Below are positions 47,799-56,441 of a DNA stretch of 64,000 nt, piece after piece. Positions within the stretch are counted from its first letter, which is position 1. Every line of letters begins with the position of its first letter. The translations under genes were made by a program, and so were the position numbers. Location: NCBI RefSeq assembly GCF_018069865.1, contig NZ_JAGQDG010000006.1, positions 124,001-188,000 on the forward strand. Direction: 5' to 3'. The notes under the pieces are model-generated. The model was not told where the DNA came from. It did not search any database and saw only the letters and a list, made by a program, of their open reading frames with translations. Origin of the DNA: Ideonella paludis. GTDB lineage: Bacteria > Pseudomonadota > Gammaproteobacteria > Burkholderiales > Burkholderiaceae_C.

Positions 47799-48350
47799 AT
47801 GCTGACCGCCGAACAAATCGTTGCCGCCCAGAAAGCCAACCTCGAAACTCTGTTTGACCTGACCAACAAGGCCTTCGAAGGCGTTGAGAAGCTGGTTGAG
47901 TTGAACCTGCAAGTGGCCAAGGCCTCCATGGGCGAAGCCGCTGAAACCACCAAGGCTGCCCTGGCTGTCAAGGACGCCCAAGAGCTGCTGAGCCTGCAAG
48001 CTGGCCTGCTCCAGCCGGCCGCTGAAAAGGCTGCCGCTTACAGCCGTCATCTGTATGACATCGCTGCGGCCACCAACGCCGAAGTGACCAAGGTGGCTGA
48101 AGCCCAAGTCGCTGACCTGCAAAAGAGCTTCACCGGCCTGGTCGACACCGCCGTGAAGAACGCTCCTGCTGGCACCGAAAACGCTGTGGCCTTGGTGAAG
48201 TCGGCTCTGGCCGCTGCCAACAACGCCTACGACAGCGTGCACAAGGCTGCCAAGCAAGCTGCTGAAGTGGCTGAAGCCAACTTCCAAGCTGTGAGCAACA
48301 CCGCTGTCAAGGCCAGCCAGCAAGCCACCAAGGCTCGCCGCGCTGCCTAA
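47799..48350 (+). CDS. phaP: Phasin (PHA granule-associated protein)
   Basis: This 183-residue, Ala-rich, almost fully helical protein starts [20 protein letters not shown], the typical phasin_2 N-terminus. It ends with a basic Lys/Arg-rich tail. Codon use is strongly biased to single codons such as CTG and GCC, as expected for an abundant protein. AGGAGA lies about 7 nt before the ATG. It coats polyhydroxyalkanoate granules in the cytoplasm and controls their size. The promoter has TGC-rich sites consistent with PhaR control. Confidence 0.96.
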   Translation: MLTAEQIVAAQKANLETLFDLTNKAFEGVEKLVELNLQVAKASMGEAAETTKAALAVKDAQELLSLQAGLLQPAAEKAAAYSRHLYDIAAATNAEVTKVAEAQVADLQKSFTGLVDTAVKNAPAGTENAVALVKSALAAANNAYDSVHKAAKQAAEVAEANFQAVSNTAVKASQQATKARRAA

Positions 48351-48358
48351 TTCAGACG

Positions 48359-48450
48359 CTGCGCCTCTGACCGAGGCGCAGGGCTGAAACGCCTGAAGTG
48401 CGACTCAGGCTCCGACCCGCCCCACGGCAGACGTGCGGCGGGTTTGTTTT
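48359..48450 (+). terminator. Terminator region between phasin and convergent patatin gene
   Basis: A 9-bp stem without a T-tract (CTGCGCCTC / GAGGCGCAG, 48359-48367 with 48373-48381) is followed by a second hairpin. The second is ACCCGCC / GGCGGGT (48415-48421 with 48437-48443) and is followed by TTTGTTTT. It ends right at the patatin stop codon. Confidence 0.75.
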
Positions 48451-49380
48451 CTAGCGGGTCAGGGCCGCAATCTTCTGCTTGATGGCAGGCAGTGCCGCCA
48501 AAGCCGCCTCTCGGCCCGAAGCAATGGCCTTATGGCGCGCCGTGAAGTCGGCACTGGAGACACCGGCGAGCGGCGGACGGATCACCACATCGGCATCCTT
48601 CAGCTCCCAGGTATTGATGCTGCGGCCCATGATGGCCACGGTCTGCATCAAGATGTCGATGGGCCCGGCCGTGGGCTTGCCCTCGGGGGGCGATGAGATA
48701 TCGACCCCAATGACCAGGGTGGCACCCATCTGCCGGGCAAAGCGCACCGGCACCGGCGACACCAAACCGCCGTCCACATACTCACGCTCGGCAATCTTGA
48801 CCGGCTGAAACACGGCCGGCACCGCACTCGACGCCCGCACCGCCGTGCCCACATCGCCGCGCTGGAACAAGATGGGCTGGCCGTCAGCCAAGTCGGTGGC
48901 GACGATGCCCAGCGGCAGCTTCATGCGCTCGATGGGCACGCCACCGGTTTGCGTGCGCATGTACTTGGCCAGGGCCTCGCCCTTGATCAGCCCGCGGCCC
49001 GGAAAGGCCCAGTCCGTCAGCGCCGATTCGTCCATGCCATCGGCCATCTTGGCCAATTCAGGGCCGCCGCGGCCGGACGCATAAAGCGCCGCCACCAAGC
49101 TGCCGGCCGAGGTGCCTACGACGAGGTCGGGCTTGATGCCATGCTCCTCCAAGACCTGGATCACCCCAATGTGGGCAAAGCCACGAGCCGCACCGCCCCC
49201 CAGCGCCAAGCCAATGCGCGGTGGCTTAGGCGGCGGCGGCGGAATGACGGACGGGGGCGGCTGCACAGGCGGCGGCGGCACGGGGGTTTGGCAGCCCACC
49301 AAGGCCAGGGCGGCCAGCCCCAAGCACCACTGGCGGCGGCCTGCCGAATGTGGTGCGGCAGAAGGATCAGAGGCATTCAT
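48451..49380 (-). CDS. Patatin-like phospholipase lipoprotein (RssA-type)
   Basis: This 309-residue protein has a lipobox (LVGC, lipidated Cys30) after a short hydrophobic signal. A Pro-rich tether covers residues 33-53. The patatin domain has the oxyanion loop GGGAARGFAHIG, nucleophile Ser91 in GTSAGS and the catalytic Asp in VDGGLVSPVP. It probably hydrolyses phospholipids or other lipids at the periplasmic face of a membrane. It is convergent with the phasin gene. Substrate is unknown. Confidence 0.92.
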   Translation of the reverse strand: MNASDPSAAPHSAGRRQWCLGLAALALVGCQTPVPPPPVQPPPSVIPPPPPKPPRIGLALGGGAARGFAHIGVIQVLEEHGIKPDLVVGTSAGSLVAALYASGRGGPELAKMADGMDESALTDWAFPGRGLIKGEALAKYMRTQTGGVPIERMKLPLGIVATDLADGQPILFQRGDVGTAVRASSAVPAVFQPVKIAEREYVDGGLVSPVPVRFARQMGATLVIGVDISSPPEGKPTAGPIDILMQTVAIMGRSINTWELKDADVVIRPPLAGVSSADFTARHKAIASGREAALAALPAIKQKIAALTR

Positions 49381-49394
49381 CCGCCCATTCTAGG

Positions 49395-49480
49395 AAGAAC
49401 GAAAAGCTTCTATATATCTGCAGAGAATTTATAAACACCAAGAATGTAGTTCTCAAGCATATAGAGAGTCCTTACAGTCG
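49395..49480 (+). promoter_or_regulatory. AT-rich control region upstream of the sulfite reductase operon
   Basis: About 85 nt of unusually AT-rich DNA (including CTATATATCTGC and TTTATAAACACC) lies between the divergent patatin and sulfite reductase starts. Cys operons of this type are normally driven by the LysR-type activator CysB, whose sites are AT-rich and loosely defined. No confident -35/-10 pair or CysB box could be fixed by eye. Confidence 0.4.
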
Positions 49481-49521
49481 CCCCCAAAGCCCAAGAAGGG
49501 CGTCTTGAACACTCTCACTCC

Positions 49522-51246
49522 ATGTACCAGTACACCGCTTTTGACCGCCAAGTCGTCCGCCAACGCGCGGCACAGTTCCGCGATCAGCTCGAACGCAATC
49601 TTGCGGGCGAACTGGCCGACGACGACTTCCGCCCCTTGCGCCTGCAAAACGGCTGGTATGTGCAGCGCCACGCCCCCATGCTGCGTGTGGCCGTGCCTTA
49701 TGGCGAACTCTCCAGCAAACAACTGCGCCAACTGGCTCTGATCGCCCGCCAGTACGACCGCGGCTTTGGCCACTTCACCACCCGCCAAAACCTGCAGTAC
49801 AACTGGATTCCGCTGCGCCAAGCGGCCGATGTGATGGACAAGCTGGCCGAAGTCGACATGCACGGCATCCAGACCAGCGGCAACTGCATCCGCAACATCA
49901 CCTCCGATGCCCTGGCCGGCATCGCGCCCGACGAGATCGTTGACCCCCGCCCCTATTGCGAAATCCTGCGCCAGTGGAGCACCTTGCACCCTGAGTTCGC
50001 CCATTTGCCGCGCAAGTTCAAGATCGCGGTCAGCGGCGCCCAGGAAGACCGCGCCGCCATCGGCTGGCACGATGTGGGCCTGCAATTGCTGAAGAACGAG
50101 GCCGGAGAAGTCGGCTTCAAGGTGCTGGTGGGCGGCGGCATGGGCCGCACCCCCATCATCGGCTCGGTGATCAACGCCTTTGTGCCCTGGCAGCAGATCC
50201 TCGTCTACCTGGAAGCCATTGTTCGCGTCTATAACCGCTTTGGCCGCCGCGACAACCTCTACAAGGCCCGCATCAAGATCCTCGTCAAGGCTGAAGGCCA
50301 GGCCTTTTTTGACGCCGTCAACGCCGAGTTCGACAAGATCCTGACTCTGGACGCCGGCGGCCGCGAGCACATCATCCCGGTGTCCGAGCTGGAGCGCGTC
50401 AGCCGCTCCTTCCAAGACCCGGCGGGCGTGCGCCCCGCCACCAATAACTTCGACCCGCACCGCACCGGCAACCCCCAACCCGCTTTTCTGCGCTGGCTGG
50501 AGCGCAATGTGCAGCCGCATCGCGTGCCGGGCTACCGTGCCGTGACCTTGTCGCTCAAGCGCGTGGGCTTGGCCCCGGGTGACGCCACCGCCGATCAGAT
50601 GGACGCCGCCGCCACCATGGCTGACCGCTACTCTTTGGGCGAGCTGCGCGTGACCCATGAGCAAAACCTGCTGCTGCCCTGGGTGCGCGAGGCGGACTTG
50701 GCTGCAGTCTGGCATGCCGCCAAAGAGGCCGGCTTTGCCACGCCCAACATCGGCCTGCTGACCGACATGATCGCCTGCCCCGGCGGCGACTTCTGCGCCT
50801 TGGCCAATGCCCGCTCCATCCCCGTGGCTGAAAGCATCACCGAGCGCTTCGACGACCTGGACGAGCTCTACGACCTGGGCCCGATTGACCTGCATATCAG
50901 CGGCTGCATGAACTCCTGCGGCCACCATCACACCGGCCACATCGGCATCCTCGGCATCGATAAAGACGGCGACGAGTGGTACCAGGTCTCGGTGGGCGGC
51001 TCCGATGGCAGCACGCTGAGCGGCGCCTCCACCCCCGGCAAGGTGATTGGCCCCTCCTTCGCGGCCGATGAAGTGCCCGATGTCATCGAGGCCTTGATCG
51101 AGGTCTATCGCCAGCAACGCTTGCCCGGCGAGCGCTTTGTGGACGCCGCCCGCCGCATTGGTGTGCCGCCGCTGCGCGCCGCCGCCGACGCCGTGCGCCG
51201 CACCACCGCCCGCACCGAATCCGCCGACCCTGCCCTGTCCATCTGA
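49522..51246 (+). CDS. cysI: Sulfite reductase hemoprotein (siroheme, [4Fe-4S])
   Basis: This 574-residue protein has the duplicated siroheme reductase fold. The cluster ligands are Cys419 and Cys425 (CPGGDFC) and Cys462 and Cys466 (CMNSC). The first half carries FTTRQNLQYNWI and QTSGNCIRNIT. It reduces sulfite to sulfide in cysteine synthesis. There is no separate CysJ flavoprotein here, so ferredoxin or another donor may supply electrons. It heads an operon with DUF934, APS reductase and SUMT. No clear Shine-Dalgarno sequence precedes the ATG. Confidence 0.92.
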   Translation: MYQYTAFDRQVVRQRAAQFRDQLERNLAGELADDDFRPLRLQNGWYVQRHAPMLRVAVPYGELSSKQLRQLALIARQYDRGFGHFTTRQNLQYNWIPLRQAADVMDKLAEVDMHGIQTSGNCIRNITSDALAGIAPDEIVDPRPYCEILRQWSTLHPEFAHLPRKFKIAVSGAQEDRAAIGWHDVGLQLLKNEAGEVGFKVLVGGGMGRTPIIGSVINAFVPWQQILVYLEAIVRVYNRFGRRDNLYKARIKILVKAEGQAFFDAVNAEFDKILTLDAGGREHIIPVSELERVSRSFQDPAGVRPATNNFDPHRTGNPQPAFLRWLERNVQPHRVPGYRAVTLSLKRVGLAPGDATADQMDAAATMADRYSLGELRVTHEQNLLLPWVREADLAAVWHAAKEAGFATPNIGLLTDMIACPGGDFCALANARSIPVAESITERFDDLDELYDLGPIDLHISGCMNSCGHHHTGHIGILGIDKDGDEWYQVSVGGSDGSTLSGASTPGKVIGPSFAADEVPDVIEALIEVYRQQRLPGERFVDAARRIGVPPLRAAADAVRRTTARTESADPALSI

Positions 51247-51260
51247 GCCCGAGCCCCAAC

Positions 51261-51749
51261 ATGCAATTCATTCATTCTCAAGACGATGTGTGGCAGCGCG
51301 TAGGCGGCGAAGACGGCCCTCAGCCCCACCCCAAGCCCCGGGCCAACGCCTTGCTGAGCTGGGAACAGTGGCACGCCGTGCGCGACACCTGGCCCCAAGG
51401 CCTTTCGGTGGGCGTGATCCTGCCGAATACGGTGGATGTGGAAGACCTCAGCGACGACCTGCCCCGCCTCAGCCTGCTGGCCTTGCAGTTCCCCAAGTGG
51501 ACCGACGGCCGGGCTTACAGCCAAGCCCATGTGTTGCGCGCCCGCCTGCGCTTCAAGGGCGAGGTCCGCGCCGTGGGCGAGGTGCTGGTGGACATGATGC
51601 CCCTGCTGCACCGCGCTGGGTTCAATACCGTTCAACTCCGCCCTGACCAACGCGAAGCCAGCGCCCGCCGCGCGCTGAGCCTGGTGACCGAGAATTACCA
51701 AGGCGATGTGCACGTCACCCGCCCTGTGTTTGCGAGGACTGCCGCATGA
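51261..51749 (+). CDS. DUF934 protein of the sulfate assimilation operon
   Basis: This 162-residue cytoplasmic protein has the DUF934 core VGVILPNTVDVEDLSDDL, LALQFPKWTDGRAYSQAHVL and LLHRAGFNTVQLRPDQ. The family is almost always found next to cysI and cysH in proteobacteria and is thought to aid sulfite reduction, but its biochemical role is not established. It starts 14 nt after cysI and overlaps cysH by 4 nt. Confidence 0.92.
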   Translation: MQFIHSQDDVWQRVGGEDGPQPHPKPRANALLSWEQWHAVRDTWPQGLSVGVILPNTVDVEDLSDDLPRLSLLALQFPKWTDGRAYSQAHVLRARLRFKGEVRAVGEVLVDMMPLLHRAGFNTVQLRPDQREASARRALSLVTENYQGDVHVTRPVFARTAA

Positions 51750-52534
51750 CTGCCCCCCACACCACCCCCGACGAGGACTTTGCCCCGTTGAACTTTGGCC
51801 CGTCGAGCGCGATTGACCTCTACGCACGCAAGACCGAAGGCTATGAGCAGCGCGTGGCGGACACCCTGGCTTTGCTGCAGCAAGCGGCTGCCGAGCACCC
51901 TGAGCAGATCGTGCTGGCCAATAGCCTGGGTGCCGAGGACATGGTGCTCACCGACCTGATCGCACGCCACCAGTTGCCCATCGCCCTGGGCACGCTGCAA
52001 ACCGGCGCCCTCAACCCTGAAACCACCGCGCTGATCCCGGCTATCGAGCAGCGCTATGGCCTGAAGGTGGAGGTTTATGAGCCGCAGCACGAGGCAGTGG
52101 TGCACTTCGTCAAGACCCATGGCGACAAGGCCATGTACCAAAGCCTGGCCTTGCGCAAGAGCTGCTGCCAAGTCCGCAAGATGGAACCGCTGTCGCGCAT
52201 GTTGGCCCAGCGCACGGCCTGGGTGACCGGCTTGCGCCGCGAGCAATCCGCCAACCGCGGTGCGGTGCCGCACCGTGAAGTCGAAGCCAACGGCCGCACC
52301 AAGTTCAACCCGCTGGCCGACTGGACTTGGGCCGACATCTGGCATTACATCGACACCCACAACGTGCCTTACAACGCCCTGCACGACCAGTTCATGCCCA
52401 GCATTGGCTGCGCGCCCTGCACCCGCGCGATTGCGGTGGGCGAGCCCTTCCGCGCTGGCCGTTGGTGGTGGGAAGACGAGGCTGCCAAGGAATGCGGCCT
52501 GCATGTCAAGGCCGTGAACACGGTGGCGGCATGA
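51746..52534 (+). CDS. cysH: Adenylylsulfate (APS) reductase, [4Fe-4S] type
   Basis: This 262-residue protein has the cluster motif of APS-type enzymes: Cys140-Cys141 (KSCCQVRKMEPL) and Cys222/Cys225 (GCAPCTRAI). These are absent from PAPS reductases. The N-terminal nucleotide region includes ANSLGAEDMVLTDLI. It reduces APS to sulfite with thioredoxin or glutaredoxin. The usual C-terminal ECG(L/I)H-type catalytic Cys is present (KECGLHVKA). It overlaps DUF934 and the SUMT gene by 4 nt each. No sulfate adenylyltransferase is in the window. Confidence 0.95.
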   Translation: MTAPHTTPDEDFAPLNFGPSSAIDLYARKTEGYEQRVADTLALLQQAAAEHPEQIVLANSLGAEDMVLTDLIARHQLPIALGTLQTGALNPETTALIPAIEQRYGLKVEVYEPQHEAVVHFVKTHGDKAMYQSLALRKSCCQVRKMEPLSRMLAQRTAWVTGLRREQSANRGAVPHREVEANGRTKFNPLADWTWADIWHYIDTHNVPYNALHDQFMPSIGCAPCTRAIAVGEPFRAGRWWWEDEAAKECGLHVKAVNTVAA

Positions 52535-53331
52535 GCACGTCAGCCCTGAGCACGGGACCGCAGCCCGGCCATGTCTGCTTCATCGGCGCAGGCCCCGGTG
52601 CGGCCGACCTGATCACCTTGCGCGGCGCCAAAGCCTTGGGCCAGGCCACCGTGGTGCTGTTCGACGCCCTGACCGACCCCGGCTTTCAAGCCCTGGCACC
52701 GCAGGCGCTGTGGGTGGACGTGGGCAAGCGCGGCTTTTGCGACTCCACGGCCCAGGCCCACATCAATGCCTTGCTGGTGCACTACGGCCGCCAGGGTGAG
52801 CGCGTGGCCCGCCTCAAAGGCGGTGACCCCAGCGTCTTTGGCCGCCTCGAAGAAGAGATCGAGGCCTTGGCGGCGGCCGGCCTGAGCTATGTGGTCATCC
52901 CCGGCATCACCGCCGCCTTGGCCGCCGCCGCCGCCACCGGCCGCCCGCTGACCCGGCGCGGCTGGGGCCGCAGCGTGGCCCTGTCTACCGCCATGACGCG
53001 TGAAGGTGCCTTCACCGCCGGGCAGCGCGCTGACACCGAAGTGTTTTACATGGCGGGCCGCCAGTTGGCCGCCCTCTCGCGCCGCCTGCTGGAGGCCGGC
53101 TGGGCGGCGGACACGCCGGTGCTGGTGGTCTCGCGGGCCGGTTGTGCAGACCAGTCTCAGTCGGACCACACCGTGGCCACCCTGGCTGCCGCTGTGGTGC
53201 TGCATGCCGGCCGCCCCACCGTGGTGACGGTGGGCGTGGGTGCCCGCGCGCTGAGCCCTCAAGCACCTGCGGCAGGGGCGGATCTCAGCGAGATTGAGGG
53301 TCATCACGCCGAGGCGCTCGCCAGCACCTAA
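52531..53331 (+). CDS. cobA: Uroporphyrinogen-III C-methyltransferase (SUMT) for siroheme
   Basis: This 266-residue SAM-dependent methyltransferase carries VCFIGAGPGAADLITLRG, the substrate-binding RLKGGDPSVFGRLEEE and VIPGITAALAAAAATGRPLT. It makes precorrin-2, the siroheme precursor needed by the upstream sulfite reductase. The dehydrogenase/ferrochelatase half of CysG is missing, so a separate enzyme must complete siroheme. The ATG overlaps the cysH stop by 4 nt. The C-terminal 20 residues are not conserved-looking. Confidence 0.93.
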   Translation: MSTSALSTGPQPGHVCFIGAGPGAADLITLRGAKALGQATVVLFDALTDPGFQALAPQALWVDVGKRGFCDSTAQAHINALLVHYGRQGERVARLKGGDPSVFGRLEEEIEALAAAGLSYVVIPGITAALAAAAATGRPLTRRGWGRSVALSTAMTREGAFTAGQRADTEVFYMAGRQLAALSRRLLEAGWAADTPVLVVSRAGCADQSQSDHTVATLAAAVVLHAGRPTVVTVGVGARALSPQAPAAGADLSEIEGHHAEALAST

Positions 53332-53436
53332 AATCCATTGTTTTTCGGCACTTGCTGGCGTGCCGCCTGCCGCCAGACTGCTGCCCACACCATTTCCTAG
53401 ACCGAGGCTTTGGCCTCATCCAAAAACTTCTCGACC

Positions 53437-53760
53437 ATGACCCACGTCGTCACCGAAGCCTGCATCCGCTGCAAGTACACCGACTGCGTCGACGTTTGCC
53501 CCGTCGACTGCTTCCGCGAAGGCCCGAACTTCCTGGCCATTGATCCGGATGAGTGCATCGACTGCGCCGTCTGCATCCCCGAGTGCCCGGTCAACGCCAT
53601 CCTGCCCGAAGAAGATGTGCCCGGTGACCAACAGGCCTACATCAAGCTCAACGCCGACTTGGCCAAAAAGTGGCCCAGCATCACCAAGCGCAAGGCCGCG
53701 CTGCCCGATGCCGACGAGTGGAAAGACCGCAAGAACAAGCTGGATCAACTGATCCGCTGA
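53437..53760 (+). CDS. fdxA: 7Fe ferredoxin (FdxA)
   Basis: This 107-residue protein has the motif set [17 protein letters not shown] and [13 protein letters not shown], which ligate one [3Fe-4S] and one [4Fe-4S] cluster. The C-terminal extension ([20 protein letters not shown]) is typical of the Azotobacter FdI-like FdxA family. The ATG at 53437 starts right at the conserved MTHVVTE. It is a soluble electron carrier and may serve the nearby sulfite reductase, which is an inference from position only. A strong terminator follows. Confidence 0.95.
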   Translation: MTHVVTEACIRCKYTDCVDVCPVDCFREGPNFLAIDPDECIDCAVCIPECPVNAILPEEDVPGDQQAYIKLNADLAKKWPSITKRKAALPDADEWKDRKNKLDQLIR

Positions 53761-53781
53761 GCTCCTCCCCACCACGCTTCA

Positions 53782-53807
53782 AAGCCCGCTGTTCAGCGGG
53801 CTTTTTG
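53782..53807 (+). terminator. Intrinsic terminator after fdxA
   Basis: AAGCCCGCT and AGCGGGCTT (53782-53790 with 53795-53803) form a 9-bp stem with a 4-nt loop, followed by TTT. Confidence 0.95.
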
Positions 53808-53861
53808 CTGGGCGGCTTAAAATGTTCGTCTGTTGTGGCTCAGCGCGTCTGGGCCACAGCG

Positions 53862-53952
53862 TCGCTAGGGGTGTTGTCAGCACAGCTTGCTGTGCTGCCG
53901 ACTGAGACAGTCCCTTTGAACCTGATTGAGGTAATCCTCGCGCAGGGAAGCC
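53862..53952 (+). ncRNA. TPP riboswitch (THI element)
   Basis: The core consensus of the thiamine pyrophosphate aptamer is present in order: TAGGGGTG (53866-53873), CTGAGACAG (53902-53910), CCCTTTGAACCTGAT (53912-53925 region), GGTAATCCTCGCGCAGGGAA (53930-53949). It lies about 85 nt upstream of the TonB-dependent receptor. A GTGGG...CCCAC hairpin (53964-53990) without a U-tract follows, so control may be at translation. Confidence 0.95.
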
Positions 53953-54037
53953 ATCGAACCGTTGTGGGCTCCGCTTTTTGCGGCCCCCACTCAAAGTCTC
54001 CCGATGTTGCCCACCTGCCATCAACGCATGAGTTGCG

Positions 54038-56200
54038 ATGGCACACACTGCTTTTTCCTCCCGCGCCTGGGGCTTGGCCCTGGCACCCTTGTTCACGCTG
54101 AACTTCCCGCTGCATGCGCTGGCCCAAGCCAGTGCTGAGGCCGCCAAGCCTGAGTCGGTCACCGTCACCGGCCGCTACGAGGCGCCGCCTGCGCAGATGG
54201 CCGGTTTTGGCGAGGTGCCGCTGGCCCGCACACCGCTGCAGGTCACCAGCATCAACACCACGGCCCTGCGCGATCTCGGCATCGACACCCTGGGCGAGAT
54301 CACCAAGCTCGATGCGAGCATCAGTGATGCTTACAACGCACCAGGCTATTGGTCGTCGGTACGCGTGCGCGGCTTTCAACTCGATAACCGCAACAACTAC
54401 CGCCGCGACGGCCTGCCCATCAGCGGCGAAACCTCGCTGATGCTGGACAACAAAGAGCGCCTCGAGGTGCTCAAGGGCATCAGCGGCGCCCAAGCGGGCC
54501 TGAGCAGCCCCGCAGGCTTGGCCAATCTGGTCGTGAAGCGCCCGCGCGGTCATGCCACCAGCCTGCTGCTGGGCTGGACCGAAAAAGCCAGCCTGAAAGC
54601 TGCCGTGGATGTGGACCGCCAATTGGGCGCCGCGGGCAGCGAAGACAGCCTCGGCCTTCGCGTGAATGCCGCCTACGAGAAACTAGAGCCTCAGCTTCGT
54701 AACGCCAAAGGTGAGCGAGGCCTCTTGGCCGCAACCCTGCAAGCCAAACCCAGCCGCGACGATGTGCTGGACGCGGAAGTCGAGTGGAGCCGCCAGTCTC
54801 AGCCCAGCGTCCCCGGGTTCAGCCTCTTGGGCACGCGCCTGCCCAGCGCGGATGAGTTTGACCCGCGCTTGAACCTGAATAACCAGTCCTGGAGCCAGCC
54901 CGTGGTGTTTGAGGGCCAAACCGCCAGCCTGCGCTGGACGCGGGCCTTGAGCAAAGACTGGCAGTTCACAGCCCATGCCGTCAGCCAACACCTGCACACC
55001 GACGACCGCCTGGCCTTCCCCTATGGCTGCAGCGCCGAGAACAACTACGACCGCTATTGCAGCGACGGCAGCTTCGACCTCTATGACTTCCGCAGCGAAG
55101 GCGAGCGCCGCCGCACCCAAGCGCTGGCCTTGAATCTTGAAGGCCAGTGGCGCACGGCCCACCTGAAGCACCACCTCTCGACCGGCCTGCAATGGAGCCA
55201 GCTCACCGCACGCTTTGGCCGCCAAGCTTATAACTGGGCCGGCGTGGGCCAGGTGGATGGCAGCGTGCAAGTGCCCGCCGCGCCGGATCTGACCGATGAG
55301 AACACCCAGCGCGATGAACGCAGCCTGGAATGGCACCTGCGTGACCGCATGGAGCTGGCCCAGGACTGGAGCCTGTGGCTGGGTCTGCGTGCAAGCCAAC
55401 TCGACCGCAGCAGCGTGCGCACCGACGGCAGCCGCGCCATCCGCTATGAGCAACGCTTTGCGACGCCTTGGCTGGCCGCGACCTGGCAATTGAGCCCGGA
55501 GACCATGGCCTATGCCAGTGCGGGTCAAGGGGTGGAGACCGACGTGACCCCAAACCGCTCGCGCTACACCAACCCTGGCGAGCCCCTGCCGGCGCTCAAG
55601 AGCACCCAGTATGAACTGGGCCTCAAGCACAACAGCAAGGCGCTGGGCTGGGGGGTGACCCTGTTTGACATCCAGCGTCCCGTGGCCGCTGACTTTGGGG
55701 AGTGCGACCTTGAACGCAGTTGTACCCGCCGCATCGATGGCCATGAGCGGCACCGTGGCCTAGAAGCCAACGCCGACTCCCGCTGGGGCGCCTGGAGCTT
55801 GCGCGGCAGTGCGCTGTGGCTGCAAGCCCGCCGCGAAGGCAGCGCCACGGCCAGCATCAATGGCTTGGTGCCTACCAACGTGGCCCAGCGCAGCCTGCGC
55901 GTGATGGCGGCCCATCAACTGGCCGCCCTGCCCGGCCTGACCCTGCAAGCCCAACTGGCCCACGAAGGACCGCGCTTTGTGCTGCCGGACAACAGCCTGC
56001 AAGTCGCGTCGTGGACCACCACCAGCCTATCGGCCCGCTACAGCCTGAAGGCCGCAGGGGCAGAGTGGCTGCTGCGCACGGGCTTGGACAATGTCTTTGA
56101 CCGCCGTGCTTGGCAAGAAACACCTTATCAGTACGGCCACAGCTACCTCTACCCGCTGGCGCCGCGCACCTGGCGGGCCTCGCTGCAAGTGAATTTGTAA
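54038..56200 (+). CDS. TonB-dependent outer membrane receptor, predicted thiamine-related
   Basis: This 720-residue protein has a signal peptide (cleavage near ALAQA-S), then a TonB-box-like region (ESVTVTGRYEA). A plug domain spans about 60-190 (VRVRGFQLDNRNNYRRDGLP, then NKERLEVLKGISG) and a 22-strand-type barrel follows, ending in a terminal Leu-type strand (TWRASLQVNL). It resembles siderophore receptors in sequence. Its TPP riboswitch indicates uptake of thiamine, a phosphate ester or a precursor instead. The ATG at 54038 lacks a strong Shine-Dalgarno sequence. It is a single-gene unit. Confidence 0.92.
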   Translation: MAHTAFSSRAWGLALAPLFTLNFPLHALAQASAEAAKPESVTVTGRYEAPPAQMAGFGEVPLARTPLQVTSINTTALRDLGIDTLGEITKLDASISDAYNAPGYWSSVRVRGFQLDNRNNYRRDGLPISGETSLMLDNKERLEVLKGISGAQAGLSSPAGLANLVVKRPRGHATSLLLGWTEKASLKAAVDVDRQLGAAGSEDSLGLRVNAAYEKLEPQLRNAKGERGLLAATLQAKPSRDDVLDAEVEWSRQSQPSVPGFSLLGTRLPSADEFDPRLNLNNQSWSQPVVFEGQTASLRWTRALSKDWQFTAHAVSQHLHTDDRLAFPYGCSAENNYDRYCSDGSFDLYDFRSEGERRRTQALALNLEGQWRTAHLKHHLSTGLQWSQLTARFGRQAYNWAGVGQVDGSVQVPAAPDLTDENTQRDERSLEWHLRDRMELAQDWSLWLGLRASQLDRSSVRTDGSRAIRYEQRFATPWLAATWQLSPETMAYASAGQGVETDVTPNRSRYTNPGEPLPALKSTQYELGLKHNSKALGWGVTLFDIQRPVAADFGECDLERSCTRRIDGHERHRGLEANADSRWGAWSLRGSALWLQARREGSATASINGLVPTNVAQRSLRVMAAHQLAALPGLTLQAQLAHEGPRFVLPDNSLQVASWTTTSLSARYSLKAAGAEWLLRTGLDNVFDRRAWQETPYQYGHSYLYPLAPRTWRASLQVNL

Positions 56201-56231
56201 GGCGAGTTCGCGAAGCAGCGAATTTTCTGCC

Positions 56232-56237
56232 TATAAT
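56232..56237 (+). promoter_or_regulatory. -10 element for the tRNA-Asn genes
   Basis: TATAAT lies 14 nt before the first tRNA. A matching -35 is not clear. Confidence 0.5.
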
Positions 56238-56250
56238 CTGAGGCTTCACT

Positions 56251-56326
56251 TCCCCGATAGCTCAGTCGGTAGAGCGCCGGACTGTTAATCCGTAGGTCCC
56301 TGGTTCGAGCCCAGGTCGGGGAGCCA
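56251..56326 (+). tRNA. tRNA-Asn (GTT), copy 1
   Basis: The 76-nt gene folds as a cloverleaf with encoded CCA. Acceptor stem TCCCCGA pairs with TCGGGGA, the anticodon GTT lies at 34-36, and the T loop is GGTTCGAGCC. The anticodon specifies asparagine. Confidence 0.97.
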
Positions 56327-56358
56327 AGTGAACCTGATTCGTTAGCGTACCGATCAAT

Positions 56359-56434
56359 TCCTCGATAGCTCAGTCGGTAGAGCGCCGGACTGTTAATCCG
56401 TAGGTCCCTGGTTCGAGCCCAGGTCGAGGAGCCA
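56359..56434 (+). tRNA. tRNA-Asn (GTT), copy 2
   Basis: This copy is identical to the first except for one acceptor-stem base pair. TCCTCGA pairs with TCGAGGA, so a C-G pair has become T-A by compensatory change. CCA is encoded. Confidence 0.97.
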
Positions 56435-56441
56435 AATCAAA

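Noticed and set aside
51746-52534. cysH as a PAPS reductase
   Set aside because: The Cys140-Cys141 and Cys222/Cys225 cluster ligands mark an APS reductase.
54038-56200. Siderophore receptor annotation
   Set aside because: Barrel and plug resemble such receptors, but the upstream TPP riboswitch argues for a thiamine-related substrate and no iron-type regulatory site was seen.
56251-56434. Integration site beside the tRNA-Asn genes
   Set aside because: tRNA genes are common attachment sites, but no integrase, direct repeat of a tRNA end or change in composition is seen nearby. The second tRNA is a full gene, not an attachment-site fragment.
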